A stretch of DNA of 64,000 nt from CAVXYG01 sp963766005 (GTDB lineage: Bacteria; Actinomycetota; Actinomycetes; S36-B12; GCA-2699445): contig CAVXYG010000009.1 of the NCBI GenBank assembly GCA_963766005.1, positions 92,209-156,208 on the forward strand, in the 5' to 3' direction. This document shows positions 10,780 through 18,324 of this stretch, piece after piece. Position numbers and translations under genes: made by a program. The notes below the pieces were generated by a model. It searched no databases. It saw only the letters and a list, made by a program, of their open reading frames with translations, and was not told the DNA's origin. Position 1 is the stretch's first letter. Each line of letters starts with the position of its first letter.

Positions 10780-11579
10780 GATGCGTGCAACCTCGCAGCC
10801 GCGGCCGGGCTTCCCCGTTCCTGCTTACGGATCCATGACGTCAGTTCCGCCAGCCGCCAGGGCCCGCACCGCTGCCGCGATGCGACCAGGAACCTGCTCC
10901 GGCACCCTGGCCGCCCGCTCGGCTGGCCGCCCGCTCCGGCGCCTGGGCCGCCCGCTCCGGCGCCTGGGCCGCCCGCTCCGGCGCCTGGGCCGCCCGCTCC
11001 GGCGCCTGGGCCGCCCGTTGCGTCGCAGTCGGCGGGGCTGGCGCCCTGGGCCAACCGCTGGAAGGCGGCCAGATGGCGCTGGCTGGCCGCGATCTGCTGC
11101 TCCAGCACGGCAATCGCCTGGTCGTCGGGGGCGATGTCGAGCGCATCGGTCAGCGCGGCGATGTCGGCCTCCTCCACGGCGATGCCGACTGCGGCCGCAG
11201 CGGCGAGGCTCTCGCTGCCCCGGGCCACGGACTCCCGGTAGAGGTCCTGCAACTGCGGGTCGTCGAAGACCCCGGCCGCGTCGCCCTCAGTTGGGTCGTC
11301 GACGCCGAGCGAGGCCAGCACCGTGCGCATGGCGGCCAGGTGCCGGGTCTCGCTCGCGGCGATCCGATCGAACTGCCGGGCGTCGTACTGCTCGCCGAGG
11401 GCGGTGTAGATGTCGTGGGCGAGCTTCTCCTCGCCGGTGAGGAACACGAACGTGTCCGTCGTCGTCGCCGCGGCGTCGGCGTCGGTCCCGGTGTCGTCCG
11501 CCCAGGCGAAACCGCCGGCCCCGATGGCGAGCGCGCCGCTGGCGAGCAGGGCGACTGCTGTGCGATGGATGGTCTGCAT
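10776..11579 (-). CDS. Secreted DUF2202 ferritin-like protein
   Basis: 267 residues. A signal peptide at 1-28 ends near GFAWADD. The DUF2202 domain at about 45-175 includes TGEEKLAHDIYTALGEQY and SETRHLAAMRTVL; the E/H pattern suggests a four-helix ferritin-like metal site. A (GGPGAGA)4 repeat follows, then a basic tail. ATG at 11579 has GGAGG upstream. The reading frame through the repeat ends in a TGA overlapping the DM13 start, which supports this long C-terminus over the alternative frame that stops at 10841. With DM13 it suggests a periplasmic or surface metal/redox pair; exact role unknown. Confidence 0.8.
   Translation of the reverse strand: MQTIHRTAVALLASGALAIGAGGFAWADDTGTDADAAATTTDTFVFLTGEEKLAHDIYTALGEQYDARQFDRIAASETRHLAAMRTVLASLGVDDPTEGDAAGVFDDPQLQDLYRESVARGSESLAAAAAVGIAVEEADIAALTDALDIAPDDQAIAVLEQQIAASQRHLAAFQRLAQGASPADCDATGGPGAGAGGPGAGAGGPGAGAGGPGAGAGGQPSGRPGCRSRFLVASRQRCGPWRLAELTSWIRKQERGSPAAAARLHAS
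10927..11010. repeat. Tandem repeat, 4 x 21 bp
   Basis: Four near-identical 21-bp units CCGCCCGCTCCGGCGCCTGGG inside the DUF2202 gene, flanked by partial units. On the minus strand each encodes GGPGAGA. Units are multiples of three, so copy-number change would lengthen the linker without breaking the frame. Confidence 0.9.
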
Positions 11580-11710
11580 GATGCCTCCTTCGCTTCCGTT
11601 GTCGCCCCGGCGAGGGTGCCATGACAAGCCGCTGGTGTTCGGGGAACGTAAGTGCCCCTGCCGTGGGACCAACGGCACCCCGGAGTCGGGACCTTCGGCC
11701 CCAAAACGAG

Positions 11711-12226
11711 TCAGCCGACGGCCGGGTGCGAGGGGCGACCGGCCGGCAGCGCGGCCAGCACGGACTTCACGCCGGAACCCACGGCGCTGAGCGGGGAGAC
11801 CGTCGAGGTGAGCGGGAGTCGGTAGCCGGTGAGGGCATCGGCCAGGGTGAGCCGCCGGGCCGTGCCGTACTCCTCGACCGTCGCAGCGGTGGTCGCCACG
11901 AGCAGCCGGGAGCGCTCCTGCGCGGCGCCGGTGTCGCGATCCCAGTCGCAGACATGGAAGGCCGTGTCGGACAGCGCCACCAGCACCGGGACCGGGACCC
12001 AGGGCCGCACCGCTTCCACAGCCGCCGCGGCCCGTCCGGTGAACGACTGCGTCGCCCGGACCGGTGGGTCGGCCGCGACCAGCGGTTCCAGGAGCGCGCG
12101 CACCCGGTCCTGGCCGAGGAGGCCGATCGCCAGGGCCCGATCCTGCACCCCGAAGACGCCCGCAGCGCGGACGACGACATCGGGCAGGGCCGCTTGGGCC
12201 GAGGCTCGGGGGTCGGGGGTGGCCAT
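11711..12226 (-). CDS. Hypothetical protein, Ala/Val-rich
   Basis: 171-residue protein that I do not recognise. It has no signal peptide or clear membrane segment. It begins MATPDPRASAQAALPDVVV and contains a short strand-rich middle (VPVPVLVALSDTAFHVCDW) that resembles a small beta domain such as a PH-like bacterial module; that is only an impression. The ATG at 12226 is chosen because the upstream in-frame extension is Arg-rich and runs into the divergent GtrA gene. Coding is supported by codon bias and the lack of a better frame. Confidence 0.6.
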   Translation of the reverse strand: MATPDPRASAQAALPDVVVRAAGVFGVQDRALAIGLLGQDRVRALLEPLVAADPPVRATQSFTGRAAAAVEAVRPWVPVPVLVALSDTAFHVCDWDRDTGAAQERSRLLVATTAATVEEYGTARRLTLADALTGYRLPLTSTVSPLSAVGSGVKSVLAALPAGRPSHPAVG

Positions 12227-12317
12227 GGCGATCAGCGTGAGCCATCCGACGCACCGGGCGCAAGTGGTGGCGGGGTGCTCGGCCCCGACGTGCTGCACTG
12301 GATGCGTGGCCGCCCCG

Positions 12318-12791
12318 ATGCCTACCCCCGCAGCGCGTCGCCGTCGCAGGCCGTGGCACCCGGCCATCGTCGACTACTCGCGGATGCTGGCGGTGGGGAC
12401 GATGGGATTCACGGTCGACTTCGGCCTGTTCAACCTCCTGCTGGTGCTCGGGCTGGCGCCGAACGCGGCAAACGTGGCCGCGATGCTCACCTCCGGGCTG
12501 CTCGTGTTCGGTGCCAATCTGCGCTGGACCTACGAGCACCGCGACGTGCGCCTGCCGCACCACTCGGCCACGAAGTTCCTTGCCGTTCAGGTCGCCAGCC
12601 TCGCCTTGATCGCGCTCGGCGTGGCTGTGGTCACGGCGTTCAGCAGCAGCGTCGTCCTGTGGAACGCGGCGAAGGTGGTCTTGACCATCGTGATCGGATT
12701 CGGGCGGTTCTACGCCTACCGCGAGTGGGTCTACAGCGACCACGGCCGGCCGCCGCCGATCGCCGCCGACGACCCTCAGCCCTCGTCCTGA
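12318..12791 (+). CDS. GtrA-family membrane protein
   Basis: 157 residues with four membrane segments (about 28-48, 55-75, 93-113, 120-140) in the GtrA/DPMS pattern, starting VDYSRMLAVGTMGFTVDFGLFNLL and including LRWTYEHRDVR and FGRFYAYREWVYSD. GtrA proteins are thought to help flip polyprenyl-linked sugars or accompany cell-wall glycosyltransferases. ATG at 12318 is followed by an Arg-rich stretch before the first membrane helix. Its 3' end overlaps the deformylase gene by 16 bases on the opposite strand. Confidence 0.8.
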   Translation: MPTPAARRRRRPWHPAIVDYSRMLAVGTMGFTVDFGLFNLLLVLGLAPNAANVAAMLTSGLLVFGANLRWTYEHRDVRLPHHSATKFLAVQVASLALIALGVAVVTAFSSSVVLWNAAKVVLTIVIGFGRFYAYREWVYSDHGRPPPIAADDPQPSS

Positions 12792-13303
12792 TCCGCCCGC
12801 CATGCGGCGAGGACCTTCTTGCGGGCCTTGGCCGTGAGCCGATCGATGTAGAGCATGCCGTTGAGGTGGTCGGTTTCGTGCTGCAGGCAGCGTGCCAGCA
12901 GGCCGGTTCCTTCGACCCGCACCGGTTCGCCGCGCTCGTTCAGCCCGGTCACGACGGCGAAGTCCGGCCGGGCCAGGGAGGAGAACTGCCCCTTGACCGA
13001 CAGGCAGCCCTCCTGGTCGTCGTCCAGGTTGCGCTGCTCGCTCGGCACTTCCGCCAGCACCGGGTTGCAGACCACCCCGGTGCGGCGCACGTCGTCGCCG
13101 TCGGGGCAGTCGTAGACGAAGACCGCTGCGTCCACGCCGATCTGGTTGGCCGCCAGTCCGACGCCCTCGGCGGCGTACATGCTGGCGTACATGTCGGCGA
13201 CGAGGGCGATCAGCCCGTCGTCGAATTCGGTGATGGGTCGGCAGACCTTGGCCAGGACGGGGTCGCCGACCTGGACGATGGGATGCACACGTCCGGATTC
13301 CAT
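12776..13303 (-). CDS. def: Peptide deformylase
   Basis: 175-residue deformylase that removes the N-formyl group from new proteins. All three family motifs are present: GVGLAANQIG (about 48), EGCLSV (about 98, metal Cys) and QHETDHLNG (about 140; two His ligands and catalytic Glu). ATG at 13303 gives MESGRVHPIVQVGDPVL, a normal N-terminus. It lies 20 bases downstream of the shikimate kinase gene on the same strand and may be co-transcribed with it. Confidence 0.95.
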   Translation of the reverse strand: MESGRVHPIVQVGDPVLAKVCRPITEFDDGLIALVADMYASMYAAEGVGLAANQIGVDAAVFVYDCPDGDDVRRTGVVCNPVLAEVPSEQRNLDDDQEGCLSVKGQFSSLARPDFAVVTGLNERGEPVRVEGTGLLARCLQHETDHLNGMLYIDRLTAKARKKVLAAWRADQDEG

Positions 13304-13323
13304 ACCGCCATTGTCCCCGACGG

Positions 13324-13872
13324 CTACGGCGATCCGGCCGGCTCCATGCCGAGGAGCCCCACGATCTCCAAGGCGATCGACTCCCGCTTCTTGCCCTCGA
13401 TGTCGACCACGTGCGTGGCCGCCTGCGCGTAGCAGGGCTGCCGGGCGTGCATGAGGTCCAGCAGCGCGTCGGCGTCGACGAGCGCCGGCCGGTCCGCCTT
13501 CGCCTGCACCTTCGCGACCAGGCGCGGCACATCCCCACGCAGCCAGATGACCGGGCCCGCCGCTCGCAGCGCCGCGATGTGGGCGGCGCTGCAGCGCTCC
13601 TCGCCGGCCTCGTCCAGTTCCATCACCAGTCCGCCGCCGCAGTCGATGATGATGTCGTCCATGCGCACGATCTTCGTGAGCGCTTCGGTCTCCCGGCGCC
13701 GGAATCCCGGCCAGCCCTCGGCTGCGACGAGGTCGGGGATGCTGCGGCCGCCGGCCTCGTAGCTGACCACCGTGTCGGTGGCGAAGACCGGCCGTTTCGT
13801 GAGCACGGACAACCGGCGCGAGACGTTGGACTTCCCCGCGCCGCGCATGCCGATGATCGTGATGTTCGCCAT
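13324..13872 (-). CDS. aroK: Shikimate kinase
   Basis: 182 residues with every shikimate kinase landmark: Walker A GMRGAGKS, the DTVVSYE acidic site after strand 2, FRRRE with the substrate Arg, DCGGG, the lid arginine in ADRPALVD, and RQPCYAQAA. It phosphorylates shikimate on the way to chorismate. ATG at 13872 is used; an ATG four codons upstream (13884) is possible. It is not clustered with other aro genes. Its promoter region is shared with the divergent iron-box-controlled adenylation fusion, so a role in supplying chorismate for a phenolic siderophore is worth considering. It could be a second copy beside a housekeeping aroK elsewhere. Confidence 0.85.
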   Translation of the reverse strand: MANITIIGMRGAGKSNVSRRLSVLTKRPVFATDTVVSYEAGGRSIPDLVAAEGWPGFRRRETEALTKIVRMDDIIIDCGGGLVMELDEAGEERCSAAHIAALRAAGPVIWLRGDVPRLVAKVQAKADRPALVDADALLDLMHARQPCYAQAATHVVDIEGKKRESIALEIVGLLGMEPAGSP

Positions 13873-13906
13873 GGACTCCAGCATGGCCCAGGTGCTGGCC
13901 GACCAG

Positions 13907-13925
13907 ATAGGTAAGGCTACCCTTA
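13907..13925. promoter_or_regulatory. IdeR/DtxR-type iron box
   Basis: ATAGGTAAGGCTACCCTTA matches the 19-bp IdeR/DtxR consensus TTAGGTTAGGCTAACCTAA at 15 of 19 positions and is itself an imperfect palindrome. It ends 5 bases before the GTG of the adenylation fusion, so it probably covers the -10 region of a leaderless or very short-leader transcript. It sits in the 58-base divergent gap and could also affect aroK. Confidence 0.8.
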
Positions 13926-13930
13926 CTCAC

Positions 13931-16423
13931 GTGCTGCTGACCTCGCCGACGCAACTCCTCGCGCACCTGCGCGACCGCGGCCCGGCGCCGGCGCTGATCA
14001 CGGAGCAGGAGACGCTGGGCTACGACGAGCTGGCCGATCGCGTCGCAGCGCTGGCGCCGCAGTACGGCGGTGGCCGGCGACTCGTGGGACTGGCCATGGC
14101 CAACGACATCACGTCGGTCGTGCACTATCTCGCTGCGCTGGCCGCCGGCCACGCCGTCGTGCTTGCCTCGCCGTGCCGGTTGGCCGAGGTCACCGCCGGC
14201 GTGCAGCCCGGGGTGCTCGTTGCCGATGGGGTCATGACGGTCGTGGACGGCCAACCGGCGGATCTGCACCCGGACCTCTGCCTGCTGCTGTCCACCTCGG
14301 GGAGCACGGGCTCGCCCAAACTCGTGCGCCTCTCCTACCAGAATCTGCGCAGCAACGCCGCGGCGATCGCCGAGTGCCTGGCCATCCGGCCGACCGACCG
14401 GGCCGTCACCGCGCTGCCGTTGCCCTACAGCTACGGACTGTCGGTGCTGCACAGCCATCTGCTGGCCGGTGCCTCGGTCGTGCTCACCGACCGCTCGGCC
14501 AGCGATCGTGAGTTCGCCGACCTGTTGGCCCGGCATCGCGTCACGACGTTGTCGGGCGTCCCGCACACGTTCGACCTGCTGGAGCGGACCGGTGGCCTCG
14601 ACGCCCGGCTGCCCGCCCTGCGCACGCTCACCTCGGCCGGCGGACGGATGGCGCCGCAGGCGGTGCGCCGCTGGGCCGAGCGGGGCCAGCGATCCGGCTT
14701 CGACTTCTACGTCATGTACGGCCAGACCGAGGCGACCGCGCGGATGGCGGTCCTGCCGCCGGACCGGGCGGCCCGGCACCCGGCGGCGGTCGGGGTGCCC
14801 ATCCCCGGGGGCGAGGTGCGCATCGACCCGGTCGCCGATGCCCCGGACGGCGCCGGCGAGCTGGTCTACCGCGGCCCGAACGTGATGATGGGATACGCCC
14901 AGACTCCCGCAGACCTGGCCCGAGGGCCAGAGCTGGACGAGCTGCGCACCGGTGACCTGGCACGCCTCACCGGCTCCGGGCTCATCGAGATCGTCGGCCG
15001 GCGCGCGCGGTTCGCGAAGGTGTTCGGTCTGCGCATCGATCTCGGCGCCGTCCAGGCCGCTGCCGGCGAGGACGTCTGGTGCGTCGAGGGCGACGGCTGC
15101 CTGCTCGTGGGCTGCCTCGGCGATCCCCGGCCGGTCCACTCCGCCGTGGCGGGTGCCAGCGGACTCCCCCCGGCGGCGGTCGTCGTGCGCCGCCTGACCT
15201 CGCTGCCCCGGACCTCGGTCGGCAAGCCCGACTACCGCGCGCTGCGGGAGCAGGTGGCGGGCGCTCCCGCCCCGGCGGGCGACTCGGTCGCCGCGATCTA
15301 CGCGGCCGTGCTCGGCCTCGATCGGGTCCGGCCGGGCGACACGTTCGCGTCCCTGGGCGGGGACTCCATGTCCTACGTCGCCTGCGCGGCGGCGCTGGAG
15401 CGCGTCATCGGCGAGCTGCCGCGGCAGTGGCACCGCGCGTCGGTCGCCGAGCTGGCGGCGACCTCCCCGGTCGAGACCGGGCGTCCTCGCCGCTGGCGGG
15501 TGATGGATACCTCGGTGGTGCTGCGCGCGCTGGCCATCATCGCGATCGTCGGCTCCCACATCGGCGTCCTGGACATCCGCGGCGGCGCCCACCTCCTCAT
15601 CGCCGTGGCCGGGTGGAACTTCGCCCGTTTCCGGCTGCAGACCGCCCTGCCGGTCGCAGCGGAGCGCCGGGCGGCGCTGGCATCGGTGATCCGCATCGTC
15701 GCCCCGTCCGCCTTGTGGCTGAGCCTCCTGGTGGTCTTCAGCAGCGACTACGGACCGAGCCTGCTGTTCGGGACGAACCTGTTCGGCCCGGCGGAGGCGG
15801 CCCCGCAGTGGCGGTACTGGTACGTGGAGGCGCTGGTCACCGTCCTGATGGCATCCTTGGCGCTGCTCGCGCTGCCCGGCGTGCAGGCGCGCTGCCGCCG
15901 CAATCCGTTCGCTTGGGCGGTGGCGGCGCTGGCCGCCGGGCTCGCGCTGCGGTGGACGATGGTGGCGCAGGACGGTCCCGCGCAGCTCTATACCCCGGTC
16001 GCCGTGGCCTGGCTGTTCGCGGCCGGCTGGGCCCTGGCCCAGGCTGGAGCCCTGCGTCAGCGTCTCCTGGTCATCGGCATCGTGGCGATCGGGATGGTCG
16101 GGTACTTCGACGACCCTCGGCGGGCAGCGCTCGTGCTCGCCGGTCTCGCGCTGGTCGGGCTGCGACCGACGCTGCGGGTGCCCGCCGCCGCCGTCGGGGC
16201 CCTCACCGCGCTCGCTGCGGCGTCGCTGTGGATCTACCTCACGCACTGGCAGGTGTACCCGCCGCTGGACTCGCTGGCCGGGGGCTGGGTGGCCCTGGCG
16301 GCCAGCCTCGCGGCCGGCGCCGCCGCTCACCACGGCTTCGAGCGGGCCTGGCGGGCGCTCGGACGTCGCCGGGGCCAGACCGCCGGTCGCTGCCGCGCCG
16401 CGCCCCGTACAGTCGCAGCATGA
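13931..16423 (+). CDS. Adenylation / carrier / membrane acyltransferase fusion
   Basis: 830-residue fusion. Residues about 1-440 are an ANL adenylation domain: P-loop LLLSTSGSTGSPK, MYGQTEAT, GELVYRG, the RTGDLAR aspartate, and a C-terminal TSVGKPDYR lysine. About 450-520 is a carrier (T) domain with FASLGGDSMSY, Ser being the phosphopantetheine site. About 525-820 is an integral membrane domain with about ten segments, opening with RALAIIAIVGSHIG and ending with SLWIYLTHW, the pattern of acyltransferase family 3 (OafA-like). The GTG at 13931 lies just after an iron box, and the next gene is an AcpS-type activator overlapping by ATGA. I infer activation of a carboxylic acid, loading on the carrier and transfer at the membrane, probably in iron acquisition. 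The acid and acceptor are unknown. Confidence 0.8.
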   Translation: MLLTSPTQLLAHLRDRGPAPALITEQETLGYDELADRVAALAPQYGGGRRLVGLAMANDITSVVHYLAALAAGHAVVLASPCRLAEVTAGVQPGVLVADGVMTVVDGQPADLHPDLCLLLSTSGSTGSPKLVRLSYQNLRSNAAAIAECLAIRPTDRAVTALPLPYSYGLSVLHSHLLAGASVVLTDRSASDREFADLLARHRVTTLSGVPHTFDLLERTGGLDARLPALRTLTSAGGRMAPQAVRRWAERGQRSGFDFYVMYGQTEATARMAVLPPDRAARHPAAVGVPIPGGEVRIDPVADAPDGAGELVYRGPNVMMGYAQTPADLARGPELDELRTGDLARLTGSGLIEIVGRRARFAKVFGLRIDLGAVQAAAGEDVWCVEGDGCLLVGCLGDPRPVHSAVAGASGLPPAAVVVRRLTSLPRTSVGKPDYRALREQVAGAPAPAGDSVAAIYAAVLGLDRVRPGDTFASLGGDSMSYVACAAALERVIGELPRQWHRASVAELAATSPVETGRPRRWRVMDTSVVLRALAIIAIVGSHIGVLDIRGGAHLLIAVAGWNFARFRLQTALPVAAERRAALASVIRIVAPSALWLSLLVVFSSDYGPSLLFGTNLFGPAEAAPQWRYWYVEALVTVLMASLALLALPGVQARCRRNPFAWAVAALAAGLALRWTMVAQDGPAQLYTPVAVAWLFAAGWALAQAGALRQRLLVIGIVAIGMVGYFDDPRRAALVLAGLALVGLRPTLRVPAAAVGALTALAAASLWIYLTHWQVYPPLDSLAGGWVALAASLAAGAAAHHGFERAWRALGRRRGQTAGRCRAAPRTVAA

Positions 16424-16797
16424 TCGTGCGCGCCGGGACCGACCTCGCCGCAGTCTCGCGCGTGGAGGACCTCGTCGCCGCCGTCGGCGAGCCCTTCTTG
16501 GCTCGGACCTGGACCGCCGCGGAACGCGCGGCATGTGGCGGCCGCGCCGAGTCCCTGGCCGTGCGCTGGGCGGCCAAGGAATCGGTGCTGAAGGCGCTCG
16601 GCGTCGGCGTCGACGCGATCCGGATGACCGACATCGAGGTCGTGGACGGCCTCGACGGCCCCGCAGTACGGCTGCACGGGGAGGCGGCCTCCCGCGCCGC
16701 GCGGCTGGGCCTGACCGACTGGGCGGTGTCGCTGTCCCACGACGGCGGCATGGCGCTGGCCTTCGTCGTCGCGCTGGGCGACGTCACCGATCGGTAA
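16420..16797 (+). CDS. acpS: Holo-ACP synthase type phosphopantetheinyl transferase
   Basis: 125-residue AcpS-type enzyme that moves phosphopantetheine from CoA to a carrier serine. The Mg-binding GTDLAAVSRVE start and the WAAKESVLKALG motif are both present. ATG at 16420 overlaps the stop of the fusion gene, so the two are coupled and this enzyme most likely activates that carrier domain. It is short like housekeeping AcpS. It could also serve fatty acid synthase, but placement behind an iron-boxed gene favours a dedicated role. Confidence 0.85.
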   Translation: MIVRAGTDLAAVSRVEDLVAAVGEPFLARTWTAAERAACGGRAESLAVRWAAKESVLKALGVGVDAIRMTDIEVVDGLDGPAVRLHGEAASRAARLGLTDWAVSLSHDGGMALAFVVALGDVTDR

Positions 16798-16895
16798 GCC
16801 ATCGGTAAGCCGCCCGTTATGGTCCCAGCACCCCTGCCGGGCATTGCATGGAACCGTCCCCGGCACCCCGCCGGGACTGACGCAGGGAGACTGCA

Positions 16896-17342
16896 ATGCA
16901 GAAGCGATTCGCCGTTTCGGCGCTGATCGGTGCCGGAGTCCTCGTGGCCGCCGGGGCACTGCCGGCCTCGGCCGGCGTGACCGGTCCGGCCTTCTATGTC
17001 GACGGCCAGATGTACCGCACGGTGCTGACCCCGACCGACCTGTCGCACACCAAGGCCCCGGCCCACACCTGGGACGTGCTGTACAACCTGGGCGCCGCCC
17101 AGCCCGCGGTCGCCGAGGCCGCCCCCGGCGACCGCGACTACAACGGCGGCCGGTGGCAGGTCCATGCCGTGACCTTCCCCGAGGGCTACGGCGCGGCGCT
17201 GATGGCGGGCGACACCAACACCAACGGGGTCCTGGACTCCGACGCCGAGGTGCTGGCCGCCATCGGTGCCGGCAAGGCCGTGGACACCGGTGTGGTCAAG
17301 CAGTTCGTGTGCCCGGCGATCCCGCTGCCGCGGGGTCGATGA
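16896..17342 (+). CDS. Secreted protein of unknown function
   Basis: 148 residues with a clear signal peptide (MQKRFAVSALIGAGVLVAAG, cleavage near PASAG). The mature part is small and acidic, with DLSHTKAPAHTWDVLYNL and GDRDYNGGRWQVHAV. GDTNTNGVLDSDAE resembles an EF-hand or dockerin-type calcium loop, though the twelfth position is Ala. It resembles small exported actinomycete proteins of unknown role. One conserved-looking Cys occurs near the C-terminus. It has its own gap upstream with two copies of ATCGGTAAGCC. Its 3' end overlaps the convergent epimerase gene by 47 bases. Confidence 0.75.
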   Translation: MQKRFAVSALIGAGVLVAAGALPASAGVTGPAFYVDGQMYRTVLTPTDLSHTKAPAHTWDVLYNLGAAQPAVAEAAPGDRDYNGGRWQVHAVTFPEGYGAALMAGDTNTNGVLDSDAEVLAAIGAGKAVDTGVVKQFVCPAIPLPRGR

Positions 17343-18324
17343 TGCCCTGGGCTGCCAGCCACTGCCTCGTCCGGGCCATCCCGGTGTCGAGGTCGATCAG
17401 CGGCTGGTAGCCCAGCATCCGGCCCGCCTTGGCGATGGAATAGGTCCCGCGGCGCAGCATCATTCCCGCGGTGGCGGCCGACAGCTCGCTGGGTCGACCC
17501 AGCGACCGCTCCAGAGCCCCCACCGCCACGGCCAGCGCGATCCCGGGCCGGCGCGGCACCGTGTGCACGCGTCCGCCGACCATCGCGGCGAGGCGCCCGA
17601 AGTACTCGCGGTTCGTCACGCCGTAGCCGTCGGTGATCGTGAAGACCTGGCCGCGACCCGCGTCCCGGCAGGAGGCCAGGACGACGCCGTCGACGAGGTC
17701 GTCGATGTAGACCGGGGTGAAGATCCCGCGCCCGCCGTCCGGCAGGATCGCCTGGCGCTTGCGGATCACCTCCAGCGGGGTGAGGACCCACGGCCGGGAC
17801 CCGGGGCCGTAGACGTCGCCGGGCCGCACGACCGTGACGTCGATCCGGCCCGCCGCGTGCGCCGCCAGGACCACCGCCTCGCCGGCGATCTTGGAGTCGG
17901 CGTACGGCCGGCCCTGGATCACCGGTGGATCATCCTCGGTGACGCCGTCCGGGAAGTCGTCGCCCCACACCGTGATGCTCGAGACGAACACCAGGCGCTG
18001 CACTCCGGCGGCAACGGCTGCCTGCAGCACGCGCTGGGTGCCCAGGACGTTGACCCGCCACACCGCATCCCGGGGCGCGACGTTGGACACCAGTGCCGCG
18101 GTGTGGATGACGAGGTCTGCGCCTTGCAGGTGCTGGGCCCAGGATTGCGGCTGCGTCGTGTCCCCGGCGGCGATACCGGCCGCGGCATCGCCCTGCAGAT
18201 CGATCCCGACCGCCTGCGACCCGAGTTCCCGGAACCGCTGCAGCAGCGCACGGCCGATGAACCCGGCGGCCCCGGTGATGACGACCCGGTGCGGCGCCGG
18301 GGGCGCGGGCCGGTCCGGCGTCAT
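17296..18324 (-). CDS. NAD-dependent epimerase/3-beta-HSD family protein
   Basis: 342-residue extended SDR. The Rossmann motif TGAAGFIG is at about residue 16, VFVSSITVWG carries the catalytic Ser region, and YADSKIAGE the YxxxK pair. PGDVYGPGSRPW and FTPVYIDDLVDG fit the NAD-epimerase/3-beta-hydroxysteroid dehydrogenase group. ATG at 18324 overlaps the stop of the flavin monooxygenase gene, so the two form an operon. Acting with a monooxygenase, it may oxidise a steroid, terpenoid or sugar substrate; the substrate is not evident. Confidence 0.85.
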   Translation of the reverse strand: MTPDRPAPPAPHRVVITGAAGFIGRALLQRFRELGSQAVGIDLQGDAAAGIAAGDTTQPQSWAQHLQGADLVIHTAALVSNVAPRDAVWRVNVLGTQRVLQAAVAAGVQRLVFVSSITVWGDDFPDGVTEDDPPVIQGRPYADSKIAGEAVVLAAHAAGRIDVTVVRPGDVYGPGSRPWVLTPLEVIRKRQAILPDGGRGIFTPVYIDDLVDGVVLASCRDAGRGQVFTITDGYGVTNREYFGRLAAMVGGRVHTVPRRPGIALAVAVGALERSLGRPSELSAATAGMMLRRGTYSIAKAGRMLGYQPLIDLDTGMARTRQWLAAQGIIDPAAAGSPGTRTA

